The position numbers were made by a program, and so were the translations under genes. The notes beneath the pieces were generated by a model. That model made no database searches, was not told the DNA's origin, and was given only the letters and a program-made list of their open reading frames with translations. This document shows, piece by piece, positions 29,405 to 38,709 of a stretch of 40,042 nt of DNA. The DNA comes from Candidatus Caldatribacterium sp. GTDB taxonomy: Bacteria > Atribacterota > Atribacteria > Atribacterales > Caldatribacteriaceae. Each line of letters starts with the position of its first letter. Position 1 is the stretch's first letter. The stretch lies in assembly GCA_028275365.1 (NCBI GenBank), contig JAPWUU010000009.1:1-40042 (forward strand), given 5' to 3'.

Positions 29405-29434
29405 TTGACTTTCCTTTTTCCCGTAATGTATTAT
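29405..29434 (+). promoter_or_regulatory. Sigma70-type promoter upstream of the LeuCD-like genes
   Basis: TTGACT - 18 nt - TATTAT. Confidence 0.55.
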
Positions 29435-29471
29435 GTTGCCAACACTACGTCAAGGGAAGCGGGGAAGTAGC

Positions 29472-30728
29472 ATGGGGAAGACAATGGCCGAAAAAATCTT
29501 CGAAAAGAAAGCAGGAAAACCTGTTCGCCCTGGAGACATCGTGGTTGTTCCGGTGGACTGGGCCATGGGGCAGGATGGTACCACCCCTCTGGCAATCCAG
29601 TCTTTTGAAGAGATGAACGGAAAAACCGTCTTTTGCCCGGAGCGGATCGTGTTCGTCATTGACCACAACGCCCCAAGCCCCTTAGAGTCGGTCTCCCGCC
29701 TGCACGACCTCATGCGTTCTTTTGCCCAGAGATTCGGCATCCGGGTGTTTGAGGTGGGGGAAGGGGTCTGCCATGAGCTCATGATGAGCCGGGGCCTTGT
29801 GGTTCCGGGGGATCTTGTCGTGGGAGCCGATTCCCACACCTGCACCTACGGGGCCATTGGGGCGTTTTCCACAGGGATTGGAAGCACAGAGCTTGCCGTG
29901 GTGATGATGACCGGGAAACTCTGGTTTAAAGTTCCGGAGAGCCTCTGTATCAGGCTTTCTGGAGAACTCTCCCCTGGGGTGTTCGCCAAAGACGTTATCC
30001 TGCACATTGCGGCGCTCCTTGGAGCTGATGGAGCGACGTACCAGGCGATTGAGTTCCACGGGCCAGTGGTGGAGTGCCTGAGCGTGGAAGAACGGGCGAC
30101 CCTCACGAACATGGCGGTGGAGGTGGGCGCCAAGGCGGGGATGGTTCCCCCTGATGAGAAGACCATAAGGTGGGTGAAAGAACGCACCGACCGCCCCTTT
30201 GAGGTAGTGCTTCCTGACCCTGATGCGGTGTACGCAAGGACCCTGGACATTGACTGCTCTGGTCTTATACCGCAGGTTGCCTTTCCGCACCGGGTCGACA
30301 ACGTCAGGCCTATCACCGAGGCCCTGGGCATTCCCATTCGTGAGGCCTTTGTAGGGACTTGCACCAACGGAAGGATTCCCGACCTTGAGGTGGTGGCGAG
30401 AATTCTCCGGGGTCGAAAGGTGCACCCTGAGGTGCGGCTCATTGTTGCGCCGGCCTCGAAGGAAACCTTTCTTGTTGCCCTTGAGAGGGGATGGGTGAGG
30501 GATATCGTGGAAGCGGGAGGCGTTTTTGTTCCCCCGGGGTGCGGCCCTTGCGTGGGGACACACCAGGGGATTCCTGGAGACGGCTGGAATGTCATCTCCA
30601 CGGCCAACCGGAATTTCCGGGGACGGATGGGGAATCGGGAGGCTTCCATTTACCTTGCCTCTCCGGCAACGGTGGCGGCCTCGGCCATTGAGGGGAAGAT
30701 TGCGGATCCGAGAAAATACCTGGGGTGA
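29472..30728 (+). CDS. 3-isopropylmalate/homoaconitate/dimethylmalate-type dehydratase large subunit
   Basis: GADSHTCTYGAIGAFSTGIGSTELAVVM, VGTCTNGRIPDLEVVARIL, PPGCGPCVGTHQGI. Confidence 0.9.
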   Translation: MGKTMAEKIFEKKAGKPVRPGDIVVVPVDWAMGQDGTTPLAIQSFEEMNGKTVFCPERIVFVIDHNAPSPLESVSRLHDLMRSFAQRFGIRVFEVGEGVCHELMMSRGLVVPGDLVVGADSHTCTYGAIGAFSTGIGSTELAVVMMTGKLWFKVPESLCIRLSGELSPGVFAKDVILHIAALLGADGATYQAIEFHGPVVECLSVEERATLTNMAVEVGAKAGMVPPDEKTIRWVKERTDRPFEVVLPDPDAVYARTLDIDCSGLIPQVAFPHRVDNVRPITEALGIPIREAFVGTCTNGRIPDLEVVARILRGRKVHPEVRLIVAPASKETFLVALERGWVRDIVEAGGVFVPPGCGPCVGTHQGIPGDGWNVISTANRNFRGRMGNREASIYLASPATVAASAIEGKIADPRKYLG

Positions 30729-30733
30729 GAGCT

Positions 30734-31234
30734 ATGCGCTTGACTGGACGAGTGCACAAGTTCGGCGATGACGTCAACACGGACTACATCATTTCAGGGA
30801 AGTACAAGTTCAAGACCCTCGATATGCAGGAACTGGCCAAGCACGTGATGGAGGACCTTGACCCGGAATTTGCCCAGAAGGTCCGGCCTGGGGATTTCAT
30901 TGCCGCAGGGAAGAATTTCGGTTGTGGTTCTTCCAGGGAACAGGCCCCAAGAGCCCTTCTTGCCTGTGGCATCAGGGGTGTATTGGCGAAGTCCTTTGCC
31001 CGGATTTTCTTCCGCAACGCCATCAACTGTGGGCTCTTTGTGGTGGAGTGCGATACCGACAAAATCGAAAATGGTGACGAGGTTACGGTGGACCTTGAGA
31101 AAGGTGAAGTTGTGAATCTCACAAGAGGTGTCACCCTTTCCGTTCCTCCTCTCCCCCAGGTCATGATTGACATCCTCCGGGAAGGAGGGCTTGTGAACTA
31201 CTTCAAAAAATATGGGTCTTTCGAAAAGGCGTGA
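30734..31234 (+). CDS. 3-isopropylmalate/dimethylmalate-type dehydratase small subunit
   Basis: [62 protein letters not shown]. Confidence 0.92.
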   Translation: MRLTGRVHKFGDDVNTDYIISGKYKFKTLDMQELAKHVMEDLDPEFAQKVRPGDFIAAGKNFGCGSSREQAPRALLACGIRGVLAKSFARIFFRNAINCGLFVVECDTDKIENGDEVTVDLEKGEVVNLTRGVTLSVPPLPQVMIDILREGGLVNYFKKYGSFEKA

Positions 31235-31242
31235 GTTGGGGT

Positions 31243-32493
31243 ATGTGGGAGTATCTCAAAGACAGAGACCCTGAAGTCTACCGCTGTATCGTGGCGGAGC
31301 TTGAGCGGGAACGGAATACCCTGGAGCTCATCGCCTCCGAGAACTTCACAAGCCTTGCCGTCATGGAAGCCCAGGGGTCTGTGCTCACGAATAAATACGC
31401 CGAGGGGTACCCGGGACGGCGCTACTATGGGGGATGTGAGTTCGTGGACGAGGCAGAGACCCTGGCCATCGAGCGGGCGAAGGCCCTCTTCGGTGCGGAA
31501 CACGCCAATGTCCAGCCTCACTCTGGGTCTCAAGCGAACATGGCCGTGTACTTTGCGGTGCTTCGGCCCGGGGATGTGGTCATGGGGATGGATCTTGCCC
31601 ACGGGGGACATCTCACCCATGGGAGCCGGGTGAACTTCTCGGGAATGCTGTACCACTTCGTCCCTTACGGGGTGAGCCCGGAAACGGAGACCATTGATTA
31701 CGACGCCCTGGAACGGCAAGCCCTTGAGGTTCGCCCAAAACTCATCGTGGCTGGAGGGAGTGCCTATCCCCGGGTGATTGATTTCGCGCGGATGCGGGCG
31801 ATTTGTGACAGAGTTGGAGCGTACCTCATGGTGGACATGGCACATTTTGCCGGGCTTGTGGCAGCGGGGATTCATCCCAGCCCCGTTCCCCATGCCCATT
31901 TTGTGACCACGACGACCCACAAAACCCTTCGGGGTCCCCGGGGGGGGATTGTCCTCTGCACAAAGGAGTTTGCCCAGGCTATCGACAAGGCCCTCTTTCC
32001 CGGGATTCAGGGTGGTCCTCTCATGCACGTCATTGCGGCGAAAGCCGTGGCACTGAAGGAGGCACAGACTCCTGAGTTTGCCGCCTACCAGAGGCAGGTG
32101 GTAGCGAATGCCCGGGCACTCGCCGAGGCCCTGAAAGAGCGGGGGTACCGCCTTGTTTCCGGGGGAACGGATACCCACCTGCTCCTTGTGGACCTCAGGA
32201 CTCTTGGCATCACCGGGAAGGAGGCGGAAACCGTCCTTGACCGGGTGGGGATAACAGTGAACAAGAACGTTATTCCTTTTGACCCTCAAAAACCCGCGGT
32301 AACAAGCGGTATTCGCCTCGGCACCCCGGCCTGTACTACCCGGGGGATGAAAGAGGCCGAAATGTACCACATTGCCGAGCTCATTGATACGGCCCTTCGC
32401 CACCGCGAGGATCCCGGAGTCCTTGAAAAGGTGCGGCAAGAGGTGCGGGACCTCTGTGCGGCCTTCCCACTCTACCCAGGGGTTGAGGAATAG
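31243..32493 (+). CDS. glyA: Serine hydroxymethyltransferase
   Basis: [59 protein letters not shown]. Confidence 0.97.
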   Translation: MWEYLKDRDPEVYRCIVAELERERNTLELIASENFTSLAVMEAQGSVLTNKYAEGYPGRRYYGGCEFVDEAETLAIERAKALFGAEHANVQPHSGSQANMAVYFAVLRPGDVVMGMDLAHGGHLTHGSRVNFSGMLYHFVPYGVSPETETIDYDALERQALEVRPKLIVAGGSAYPRVIDFARMRAICDRVGAYLMVDMAHFAGLVAAGIHPSPVPHAHFVTTTTHKTLRGPRGGIVLCTKEFAQAIDKALFPGIQGGPLMHVIAAKAVALKEAQTPEFAAYQRQVVANARALAEALKERGYRLVSGGTDTHLLLVDLRTLGITGKEAETVLDRVGITVNKNVIPFDPQKPAVTSGIRLGTPACTTRGMKEAEMYHIAELIDTALRHREDPGVLEKVRQEVRDLCAAFPLYPGVEE

Positions 32494-32545
32494 TTGTGGA
32501 GTTTTGGGGTTACAAAAGAGTAAACTCTTCTTGGAGGGATGACCA

Positions 32546-32767
32546 ATGCGTGAGAAAGTCGAACAGGCTCTCGAAAAAATCCGGGGATACCTTCAATACG
32601 AAGGTGGCGATGTGGAGCTCGTGGACATTGAGGACGGAGTAGTGAAGGTTCGCCTGAAGGGCATGTGCAGCGCCTGCCCCATGGCGATGATTACTCTCAA
32701 AGACGGCATCGAGCGCATCCTCAAAGAGGAAGTCCCCGAAGTCAAGTCCGTCGAGCAGGTCTTCTAA
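32546..32767 (+). CDS. NifU C-terminal-domain-like Fe-S scaffold protein (73 aa)
   Basis: IRGYLQYEGGDVELVDIEDGVVKVRLKGMCSACPMAMITLKDGIERILKEEVPEV. Confidence 0.92.
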   Translation: MREKVEQALEKIRGYLQYEGGDVELVDIEDGVVKVRLKGMCSACPMAMITLKDGIERILKEEVPEVKSVEQVF

Positions 32768-33498
32768 AGGAAGAGGCTGTAGAGGACTCCGACGAGGACA
32801 CTTCCTCCCACGATATTGCCGAGGGTGACCGGAAGGAGGTTCTGGAGGAGAGCCCTTCCCCAGGTGATGCCAGAACCTCCTTGGAAGATCCCCGCGGCGA
32901 AGAAGTACATGTTGGCCACGCTGTGCTCGTATCCTAAGGCCACGAAGGTCATGATGGGTCCCGGAATGGCGAGGATTGCGCGAATTTCGCTTTCCGCAGA
33001 GATGGCGAAAAGCACCGCAAGGTCCACGAGCCAGTTGCAGAGTATCCCCCGGAAGAACCCCTGAGAGAAAGTGATGGCCGCTTTCCCCTGGGCGATGGCG
33101 GCAATTCTTTCGGCAACTGCACCCCCCTGGACTTCCGGAAGTCCTGAGGCGATGTAGAGGAATGCCAGGAAAACCGCGCCAAGGAAATTCCCTCCGTACA
33201 CCAGGGCCCAGTTCAGGAGTACCCTCCGGAGGGGAGCTTTCTCCTTGATGCAGTGCGCAACAAGAAGACAGTTTCCGGTGAAGAGGTCTGCCTTCCCGAG
33301 GACGACCATGACAAGCCCCACCGAGAACACAAGGCCCCCGAGGAGCTGACGGAGGCTCCAGGGGAGTTCCTGGGGAAGCGTGACGAGCGTGAAAATCTGT
33401 CCGGCAAAACCGATGTAGGCTCCGGCGAGGAACCCACCAAGGAGGAGTTTTCCTGGAGTTTTCTCGAGTTTTCTTCTGCACCAGTTCAAAAGGTCCAT
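32764..33498 (-). CDS. Formate/nitrite transporter (FNT) family channel
   Basis: GGFLAGAYIGFAG, KADLFTGNCLLVAHCIKEK, FFRGILCNWLVDLAV, GYEHSVANMYFF; ATG at 33498 with AGGAGGG upstream. Confidence 0.93.
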   Translation of the reverse strand: MDLLNWCRRKLEKTPGKLLLGGFLAGAYIGFAGQIFTLVTLPQELPWSLRQLLGGLVFSVGLVMVVLGKADLFTGNCLLVAHCIKEKAPLRRVLLNWALVYGGNFLGAVFLAFLYIASGLPEVQGGAVAERIAAIAQGKAAITFSQGFFRGILCNWLVDLAVLFAISAESEIRAILAIPGPIMTFVALGYEHSVANMYFFAAGIFQGGSGITWGRALLQNLLPVTLGNIVGGSVLVGVLYSLFL

Positions 33499-33527
33499 AG
33501 TTTTCCCTCCTTTCTTCATTCAGACAA

Positions 33528-33555
33528 ATAATAGAGCATTTTGTTTTCTTTGCAA
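33528..33555 (-). promoter_or_regulatory. Putative promoter of the FNT channel gene
   Basis: Minus strand TTGCAA - 16 nt - TATTAT. Confidence 0.45.
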
Positions 33556-33637
33556 AGTTTTGTAAAAAGGGTTATGGATTTCCCCCGGTGCCTCTGGTAC
33601 AATATGCGCAGAAACCGGCGGAGAGGGAGGGTTCAGA

Positions 33638-34279
33638 ATGGCGGAGATTCTGGATCAGATTGCCCGGGAACTCTTTGCGGGGAATGCGAAAGCGGTGGCG
33701 GAACTCGTGGAAAAGGCTTTGAATGAAGGCCTTTCTCCCCAGGAAATCCTCAACGACGGCCTCATCAAGGGGATGAACGAGGTGGGCGTGAAGTTCAAGG
33801 CCAACGAAATCTACGTCCCCGAGGTCCTCATTGCCGCCCGGGCCATGAAGGCAGGGATGGAGATTCTGCGGCCCAAGCTCGTGGAGACCGGCGTGGAACC
33901 AGTTGCCAAGATGGTCATCGGAACGGTCAAAGGAGACCTCCACGACATCGGGAAAAATCTCGTAGCCATGATGATGGAAGGGGCAGGATTTGAGGTCATC
34001 GACCTTGGGATTGATGTCCCGGCCGAGAAGTTCATCCAGGCAGTGCGCGAGCACAAACCCCAGCTTGTGGGGATGTCGGCCCTCCTGACCACCACCATGA
34101 TCCAGATTCGGGAGAACATCAAGGCCTTTAAAGAGGCCGGTATCAGAGACCAGGTGAAGATCATGGTTGGTGGTGCTCCGGTGACCCAAAAGTTCGCCGA
34201 TGAGGTTGGTGCCGATGGCTATGCGCCCGATGCGGCCTCAGCGGTGGACAAGGCCAAGGAGCTTCTGGGGTTGAACTGA
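33638..34279 (+). CDS. Corrinoid (B12-binding) protein, MtbC/MttC/MtaC-like
   Basis: B12 motif GTVKGDLHDIGKNLVAMMMEGAGFEVIDLGIDVP; MTR cap domain GLIKGMNEVGVKFKANEIYVPEVLIAARAMKAGM. Confidence 0.94.
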   Translation: MAEILDQIARELFAGNAKAVAELVEKALNEGLSPQEILNDGLIKGMNEVGVKFKANEIYVPEVLIAARAMKAGMEILRPKLVETGVEPVAKMVIGTVKGDLHDIGKNLVAMMMEGAGFEVIDLGIDVPAEKFIQAVREHKPQLVGMSALLTTTMIQIRENIKAFKEAGIRDQVKIMVGGAPVTQKFADEVGADGYAPDAASAVDKAKELLGLN

Positions 34280-34286
34280 GGGAAAG

Positions 34287-34310
34287 GGGAGGGAAGTACC
34301 CTCCCTTTTT
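34287..34310 (+). terminator. Rho-independent terminator after the corrinoid gene
   Basis: GGGAGGG-aagta-CCCTCCC-TTTTT. Confidence 0.85.
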
Positions 34311-34321
34311 GTTCCTCCTTC

Positions 34322-34350
34322 TTACTTAATAGCTTTATTTATGTTATAAT
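34322..34350 (+). promoter_or_regulatory. Sigma70-type promoter of fhs
   Basis: TTACTT - 17 nt AT-rich spacer - TATAAT; RBS GGAGGGGGG before ATG 34382. Confidence 0.7.
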
Positions 34351-34381
34351 TCAAGTTGGAAAAAATCTGGAGGGGGGAAAC

Positions 34382-36076
34382 ATGCTGACAGACCTTGAAA
34401 TTGCCCAGAGCGCCCACTTAAAGCCCATCGTGGAGATTGCTAGAGACCTCGGCCTTGAGGAAGACGACATTGAGCTCTACGGGAAGTACAAAGCGAAGGT
34501 GTCCCTTCAGGTTCTTGAGAAGCTCAAGGACCACCCCCTGGGGAAGTACATCGATGTGACCGCCATTACCCCCACGCCCCTCGGGGAAGGGAAAACCGTC
34601 ACCACCATCGGTCTCTCCATGGCCCTCAACAGAATCGGGAAGAAGAGCATTGTCTGCATCCGCCAACCGTCCCTGGGTCCGGTTTTCGGCATCAAAGGGG
34701 GTGCTGCAGGTGGTGGCTACTCCCAGGTTGTCCCCATGGAGGATTTCAACCTGCACCTAACTGGGGATACCCATGCGGTGGCCCTCGCCCACAACCTCCT
34801 GGCTGCCTTCATCGACAATCACATCTACCACGGGAACGCCCTGCGCATTGATCCTTTCACTATAAGCTGGCCGAGGGTCGTGGATGTGAGTGACCGGGCG
34901 CTGCGGAAAATCGTCATTGGCCTTGGGGGCAAAGACAACGGCATCCCCCGGGAATCGGGTTTCGATATCGCTGTGGCCTCAGAGGTCATGGCCATTCTCG
35001 CCCTCACAACGGGACTTCGGGATTTGCGGGAACGCCTTGGCCGGATTGTCATCGGGTACAACGTGGAGAAGAAACCGGTGACGGCGGAGGATGTGAAGTG
35101 TGCCGGGGCCATGGCAGTACTTCTCAAAGACGCCATCAAGCCGAACCTTCTCCAGACCTTGGAGAACACACCCTGCTTTGTCCACGCCGGACCGTTCGCC
35201 AACATTGCCCATGGGAACAGCTCCATTCTCGCCGACCAGATTGCCCTTCGCCTGAGCGAGTACGTGGTCACGGAGAGCGGTTTCGGTGCGGACTGCGGCA
35301 TGGAAAAGTTCATGAACATCAAGTGCCGCTACAGTGGCCTCACTCCCGACTGTGTGGTCATGGTGTGCTCGGTCCGGGCGCTCAAAATGCACAGCGGCAA
35401 GTACAGAGTGGTGCCCGGGAAACCCCTTGATCCTGCACTTGCAGAAGAAGATGTCGCTGCAGTAGAGCAGGGCGCAGAGAACCTGGTGAAGCAGATTGAG
35501 AATGCTCGCCTCTTTGGGGTTCCGGTCGTTGTGGCCATCAACCTTTTTGCGACGGACACCGACCGGGAAATACGGGCTATTGAGAAGATTGCCCTTGAGA
35601 ACGGCGCCTATGCCTGTGCGGTGTCTGAGGTCTGGGCAAAAGGCGGTGCCGGAGGAAGGGAGCTTGCCGAGGCAGTGGTTCGGGCCTGTGACGAACCCAA
35701 GAACTTCCGGTTCCTCTACCCCCTGGATATCCCGATCAAGGAGAAAATCGAAATCATCGCCACGAAGATTTACGGGGCCGACGGTGTCGTGTACGAGGAA
35801 GGCGTGGAGGAGAAAATCAGGCGCTTCACCGAATTCGGCTGGGACAAGCTCCCCATCTGCATGGCCAAGACCCATCTTTCCCTCTCTCACGACCCGAAAC
35901 TCAAAGGACGCCCCCGGGGATTCAAGCTCCCGATCAAGGACATTCGTCCAGCCATCGGTGCAGGGTTCCTTTACCCCCTCTGTGGAGAAATTCGGACCAT
36001 GCCCGGTTTGCCTTCGGAGCCTGCGGGGAATAAAGTAGATATCGATGCGGAAGGACGCATTGTGGGGCTTTTCTGA
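34382..36076 (+). CDS. fhs: Formate--tetrahydrofolate ligase
   Basis: TPLGEGKTVTTIGLSMALNRIGKKSIVCIRQPSLGPVFGIKGGAAGGGYSQVVPMEDFNLHLTGDTHAV. Confidence 0.98.
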   Translation: MLTDLEIAQSAHLKPIVEIARDLGLEEDDIELYGKYKAKVSLQVLEKLKDHPLGKYIDVTAITPTPLGEGKTVTTIGLSMALNRIGKKSIVCIRQPSLGPVFGIKGGAAGGGYSQVVPMEDFNLHLTGDTHAVALAHNLLAAFIDNHIYHGNALRIDPFTISWPRVVDVSDRALRKIVIGLGGKDNGIPRESGFDIAVASEVMAILALTTGLRDLRERLGRIVIGYNVEKKPVTAEDVKCAGAMAVLLKDAIKPNLLQTLENTPCFVHAGPFANIAHGNSSILADQIALRLSEYVVTESGFGADCGMEKFMNIKCRYSGLTPDCVVMVCSVRALKMHSGKYRVVPGKPLDPALAEEDVAAVEQGAENLVKQIENARLFGVPVVVAINLFATDTDREIRAIEKIALENGAYACAVSEVWAKGGAGGRELAEAVVRACDEPKNFRFLYPLDIPIKEKIEIIATKIYGADGVVYEEGVEEKIRRFTEFGWDKLPICMAKTHLSLSHDPKLKGRPRGFKLPIKDIRPAIGAGFLYPLCGEIRTMPGLPSEPAGNKVDIDAEGRIVGLF

Positions 36077-37044
36077 TGGAACGTGTTGACGTTCTTGTGG
36101 TCGGCGGAGGTATTGCCGGGCTTACGGTGGCCTCCGCCCTTCAGGGGAAGGGTGATGTCCTCCTTCTTGAGGAGAAGGCATCTCTGGGGGGCCTTGCGGT
36201 AGAACTCTCCTGCAAAGCTACTGACCGGTGTCTCCGCTGCGGTGTGTGCCGGGCTACAGAAGTTGTGCGAAAGGGGCGGATTGGGGTAGAGAGCATCACC
36301 GGAGAGTCCCCACGTGCGGTGGTTCGGGAAAAAAGAGGTTTCCGTATCACCACAGACCGTAGAGAACTTGCTGCCCGCCTGATTGTTCTTGCGACAGGTG
36401 CGGTGCCTTTCCCGGTGGAGGAGTTCCCCCAGTACCTCTGGGGGAGGAGGGAGCGAATCTTCACTGGCTTTGAACTCGAGCGTAGGCTCAAAGATGGCAA
36501 CCTCGAGGAGTTTGCCGCTTTCCGTTCCCTTGCGTTCGTGCAGTGCGTGGGATCCCGGAATGCCCGGAAGCGACTGGGGTACTGCTCGCAAGTCTGCTGC
36601 CGTTACGCCCTCCGCCTTGCGGCGAACCTCCGGTTCCGGTTCCCCGAAATAACTATCGATGTCTACTCCATGGATCTCCAGGTCCTTGGGGACGGACAGG
36701 AAGCCCTTCGTGATGCGGCCCTTTCGGTCTTCCGGTATCGTTCCCTGCCCTTTGCCCTTGAGGAGGATGCGGATGGGGTGACGGTCTTTGTGGAGGTGGA
36801 CGGGAAAGCTACAGGGCGGCGCTACGATGCGGTGGTGCTTTCGGTTGGTCTTGTGGCCTCACCCGGGACACAGCGGATGGCAGAACTCTTCCATCTTCCA
36901 CAAAGGGAAGGCGGGTTCATCGTCCCCCACCTTTGGGACGGGGTCTTTGCCTGCGGGACGGCTACAGGACCGAAGGACATCACAAGCACCATCTTTGAGG
37001 CAGAGAAGCTTTCAAAAGAGCTTCAAGCGTTTCTTGGGAGGTAA
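36076..37044 (+). CDS. HdrA-like FAD/Fe-S protein (short form, 322 aa)
   Basis: VVGGGIAGLTVASAL, CKATDRCLRCGVCRATEVV, VQCVGSRNARKRLGYCSQVCCRYALRLA. Confidence 0.85.
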   Translation: MERVDVLVVGGGIAGLTVASALQGKGDVLLLEEKASLGGLAVELSCKATDRCLRCGVCRATEVVRKGRIGVESITGESPRAVVREKRGFRITTDRRELAARLIVLATGAVPFPVEEFPQYLWGRRERIFTGFELERRLKDGNLEEFAAFRSLAFVQCVGSRNARKRLGYCSQVCCRYALRLAANLRFRFPEITIDVYSMDLQVLGDGQEALRDAALSVFRYRSLPFALEEDADGVTVFVEVDGKATGRRYDAVVLSVGLVASPGTQRMAELFHLPQREGGFIVPHLWDGVFACGTATGPKDITSTIFEAEKLSKELQAFLGR

Positions 37045-37049
37045 GGTGG

Positions 37050-38387
37050 GTGCAGGTTGCGCTTTTCGGGAGTGACAGGAGTTTGCCCCTGTGGGTGACC
37101 GAGGAACTCGAAAGGATGGCCTTTTCTTTCGAAGTTGTGACCCCGGAAAAGACGAAAGCCCTCTTGCCTTCATCCTTTGTCGTGGTCCTCGGAAGTGCCC
37201 TCCTCACAGAGGACGAGGTGGCAGAGCTCGCGCTTCGCCTTGGGGTCAATCCCCTGAGGGTTGCGGTTTTCCCGTATGAGGAGGTACGCGATCTTCCTGA
37301 AGAAAAATGCCGGACGCTCTGGCAGGGTTTCCTCCGGTCCCTTGTGCCCCCGAAGATAGACGTCGCCGCCCAGCGAGTGACCCCAACCCGGAGGGTGCTT
37401 CTCTACCCGGAAGGTGACGAAAGGCTCTGTGAGGCATTCGCCAGAGCACGGATTCCAGTTGTTTCTTTTCCGTCTTTTGTGCTCTCCCGCAAAGGCGTGG
37501 ATTTCCATGTCATGCCGCATGATATCCCTGTGGGGGCGTGTGTCCTCATTCCCTCACTGCAGGAAGAGCCGCCCGTTGTGCTCCCCCGGGAGGTTCTGGA
37601 TACCGGGAGAGTCGTTGCTCTTGAACGTTTGCCCCAGGTCCTCGGGCTTTCGTCCCTCCGGAAGATGTGTGTGGTCCTCCTTGTCCCTTCCCCGCACCCG
37701 TACCCGGAGGACTGGGAGAGGATTTTTGCCCTGGCTTCTTTGCCTCCTCAGGGTGCGCAGGTTTTGGTGCTCGCCGAAGAGGTGTTTGTGGCCCGTGAGG
37801 GGTTTGAGGAGGCGTTCCGGAGAGCCCGGGAAGCGGGGGTGCTCTTCGAGAAGCTCCCCCTCTCTCGGGTTTCCCTTTCGCCAAGCCTGGATATGCGTCG
37901 GGTGGTCGTCACGTACACTCCGGAAAACGACCCCTTCCCCGTGCGTTGTGAAGCCCACTGGCTCGTTCCGGTGAGCCGGAAGACCTGTGTGCTCCCGCCT
38001 TTTGACAAGGTTTTGCTGAGCGACCGGGAGGTCGTTCTTGAACTTCCCGAGAATCCCAACCTCCTTCCTTTTGCTACGAACATTCCCGGAGTTTTCGTGG
38101 CGTGGGGGGATGTGGAGGACCTCGTGGTGACCGTTTCCCGGTACCTTGAAGAGGGGAGCATTCAGGAAGAGGGGCGGGTACGTGTTGATGCGGAGCGCTG
38201 TGCCCTGTGCCTGACGTGTCTCCGGAGCTGTCCCACCGGAGCCATCGGGCTTTCGGGTGACCTCAAGCGGTGCATTGCGGTGAATGAAGCGCTGTGCGCC
38301 CGCTGCGGCATATGTGCCGGGCTCTGTCCGGCGAAGGCCATCACGTTTGAGGTGGTGCATCGTGTCCTTGGGAATCATAGGTTGTGA
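37050..38387 (+). CDS. HdrA-like C-terminal/di-cluster ferredoxin protein with unassigned N-terminal region
   Basis: Two 4Fe-4S motifs CALCLTCLRSCPTGAI and CARCGICAGLCPAKAI at the C-terminus; preceding region weakly resembles HdrA-type C-terminal half; N-terminus not recognised. Confidence 0.7.
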   Translation: MQVALFGSDRSLPLWVTEELERMAFSFEVVTPEKTKALLPSSFVVVLGSALLTEDEVAELALRLGVNPLRVAVFPYEEVRDLPEEKCRTLWQGFLRSLVPPKIDVAAQRVTPTRRVLLYPEGDERLCEAFARARIPVVSFPSFVLSRKGVDFHVMPHDIPVGACVLIPSLQEEPPVVLPREVLDTGRVVALERLPQVLGLSSLRKMCVVLLVPSPHPYPEDWERIFALASLPPQGAQVLVLAEEVFVAREGFEEAFRRAREAGVLFEKLPLSRVSLSPSLDMRRVVVTYTPENDPFPVRCEAHWLVPVSRKTCVLPPFDKVLLSDREVVLELPENPNLLPFATNIPGVFVAWGDVEDLVVTVSRYLEEGSIQEEGRVRVDAERCALCLTCLRSCPTGAIGLSGDLKRCIAVNEALCARCGICAGLCPAKAITFEVVHRVLGNHRL

Positions 38388-38709
38388 ACGGAGCGGATTC
38401 CCGGCACTCTGTGCCCTGGGGAAGGAAGAACCGGAAATCTGGGACCGCATCGTGGAGGTGTTTCCTGTACCCTGCCTTGGGGGTGTGGATGAGGAGACCA
38501 TCCTCAGGATCCTCCTTCGGTGCGATACGCTCCTTCTTGTGGGCTGTCCCCCCGCAAGTTGCCGGAATGCGTGGGGGAGCACCCTTGCGGAGAAGCGAGT
38601 GGCGAGGGTTTCTCAGCTCCTTGAGGAAGCCGAAATCCCCAAAAGGGTGTTCTGTGTTTTTGCGAACCCCAATCGTCTTGGAGAGCTCAAAGCGAGGGTG
38701 GTCGTGTGA
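38362..38709 (+). CDS. MvhD-like hydrogenase/Hdr iron-sulfur subunit (short)
   Basis: GIIGCERSG ... VFPVPCLGGVDEETILRILLRCDTLLLVGCPPASCRNAWGSTLAEKRV matches the MvhD pattern; likely GTG start. Confidence 0.72.
   Translation: MSLGIIGCERSGFPALCALGKEEPEIWDRIVEVFPVPCLGGVDEETILRILLRCDTLLLVGCPPASCRNAWGSTLAEKRVARVSQLLEEAEIPKRVFCVFANPNRLGELKARVVV

Noticed and set aside
31198-32439. 413-aa minus-strand ORF
   Set aside because: Antisense shadow of glyA.
37554-38582. 342-aa minus-strand ORF
   Set aside because: Antisense to the HdrA-like/MvhD genes; shadow ORF.
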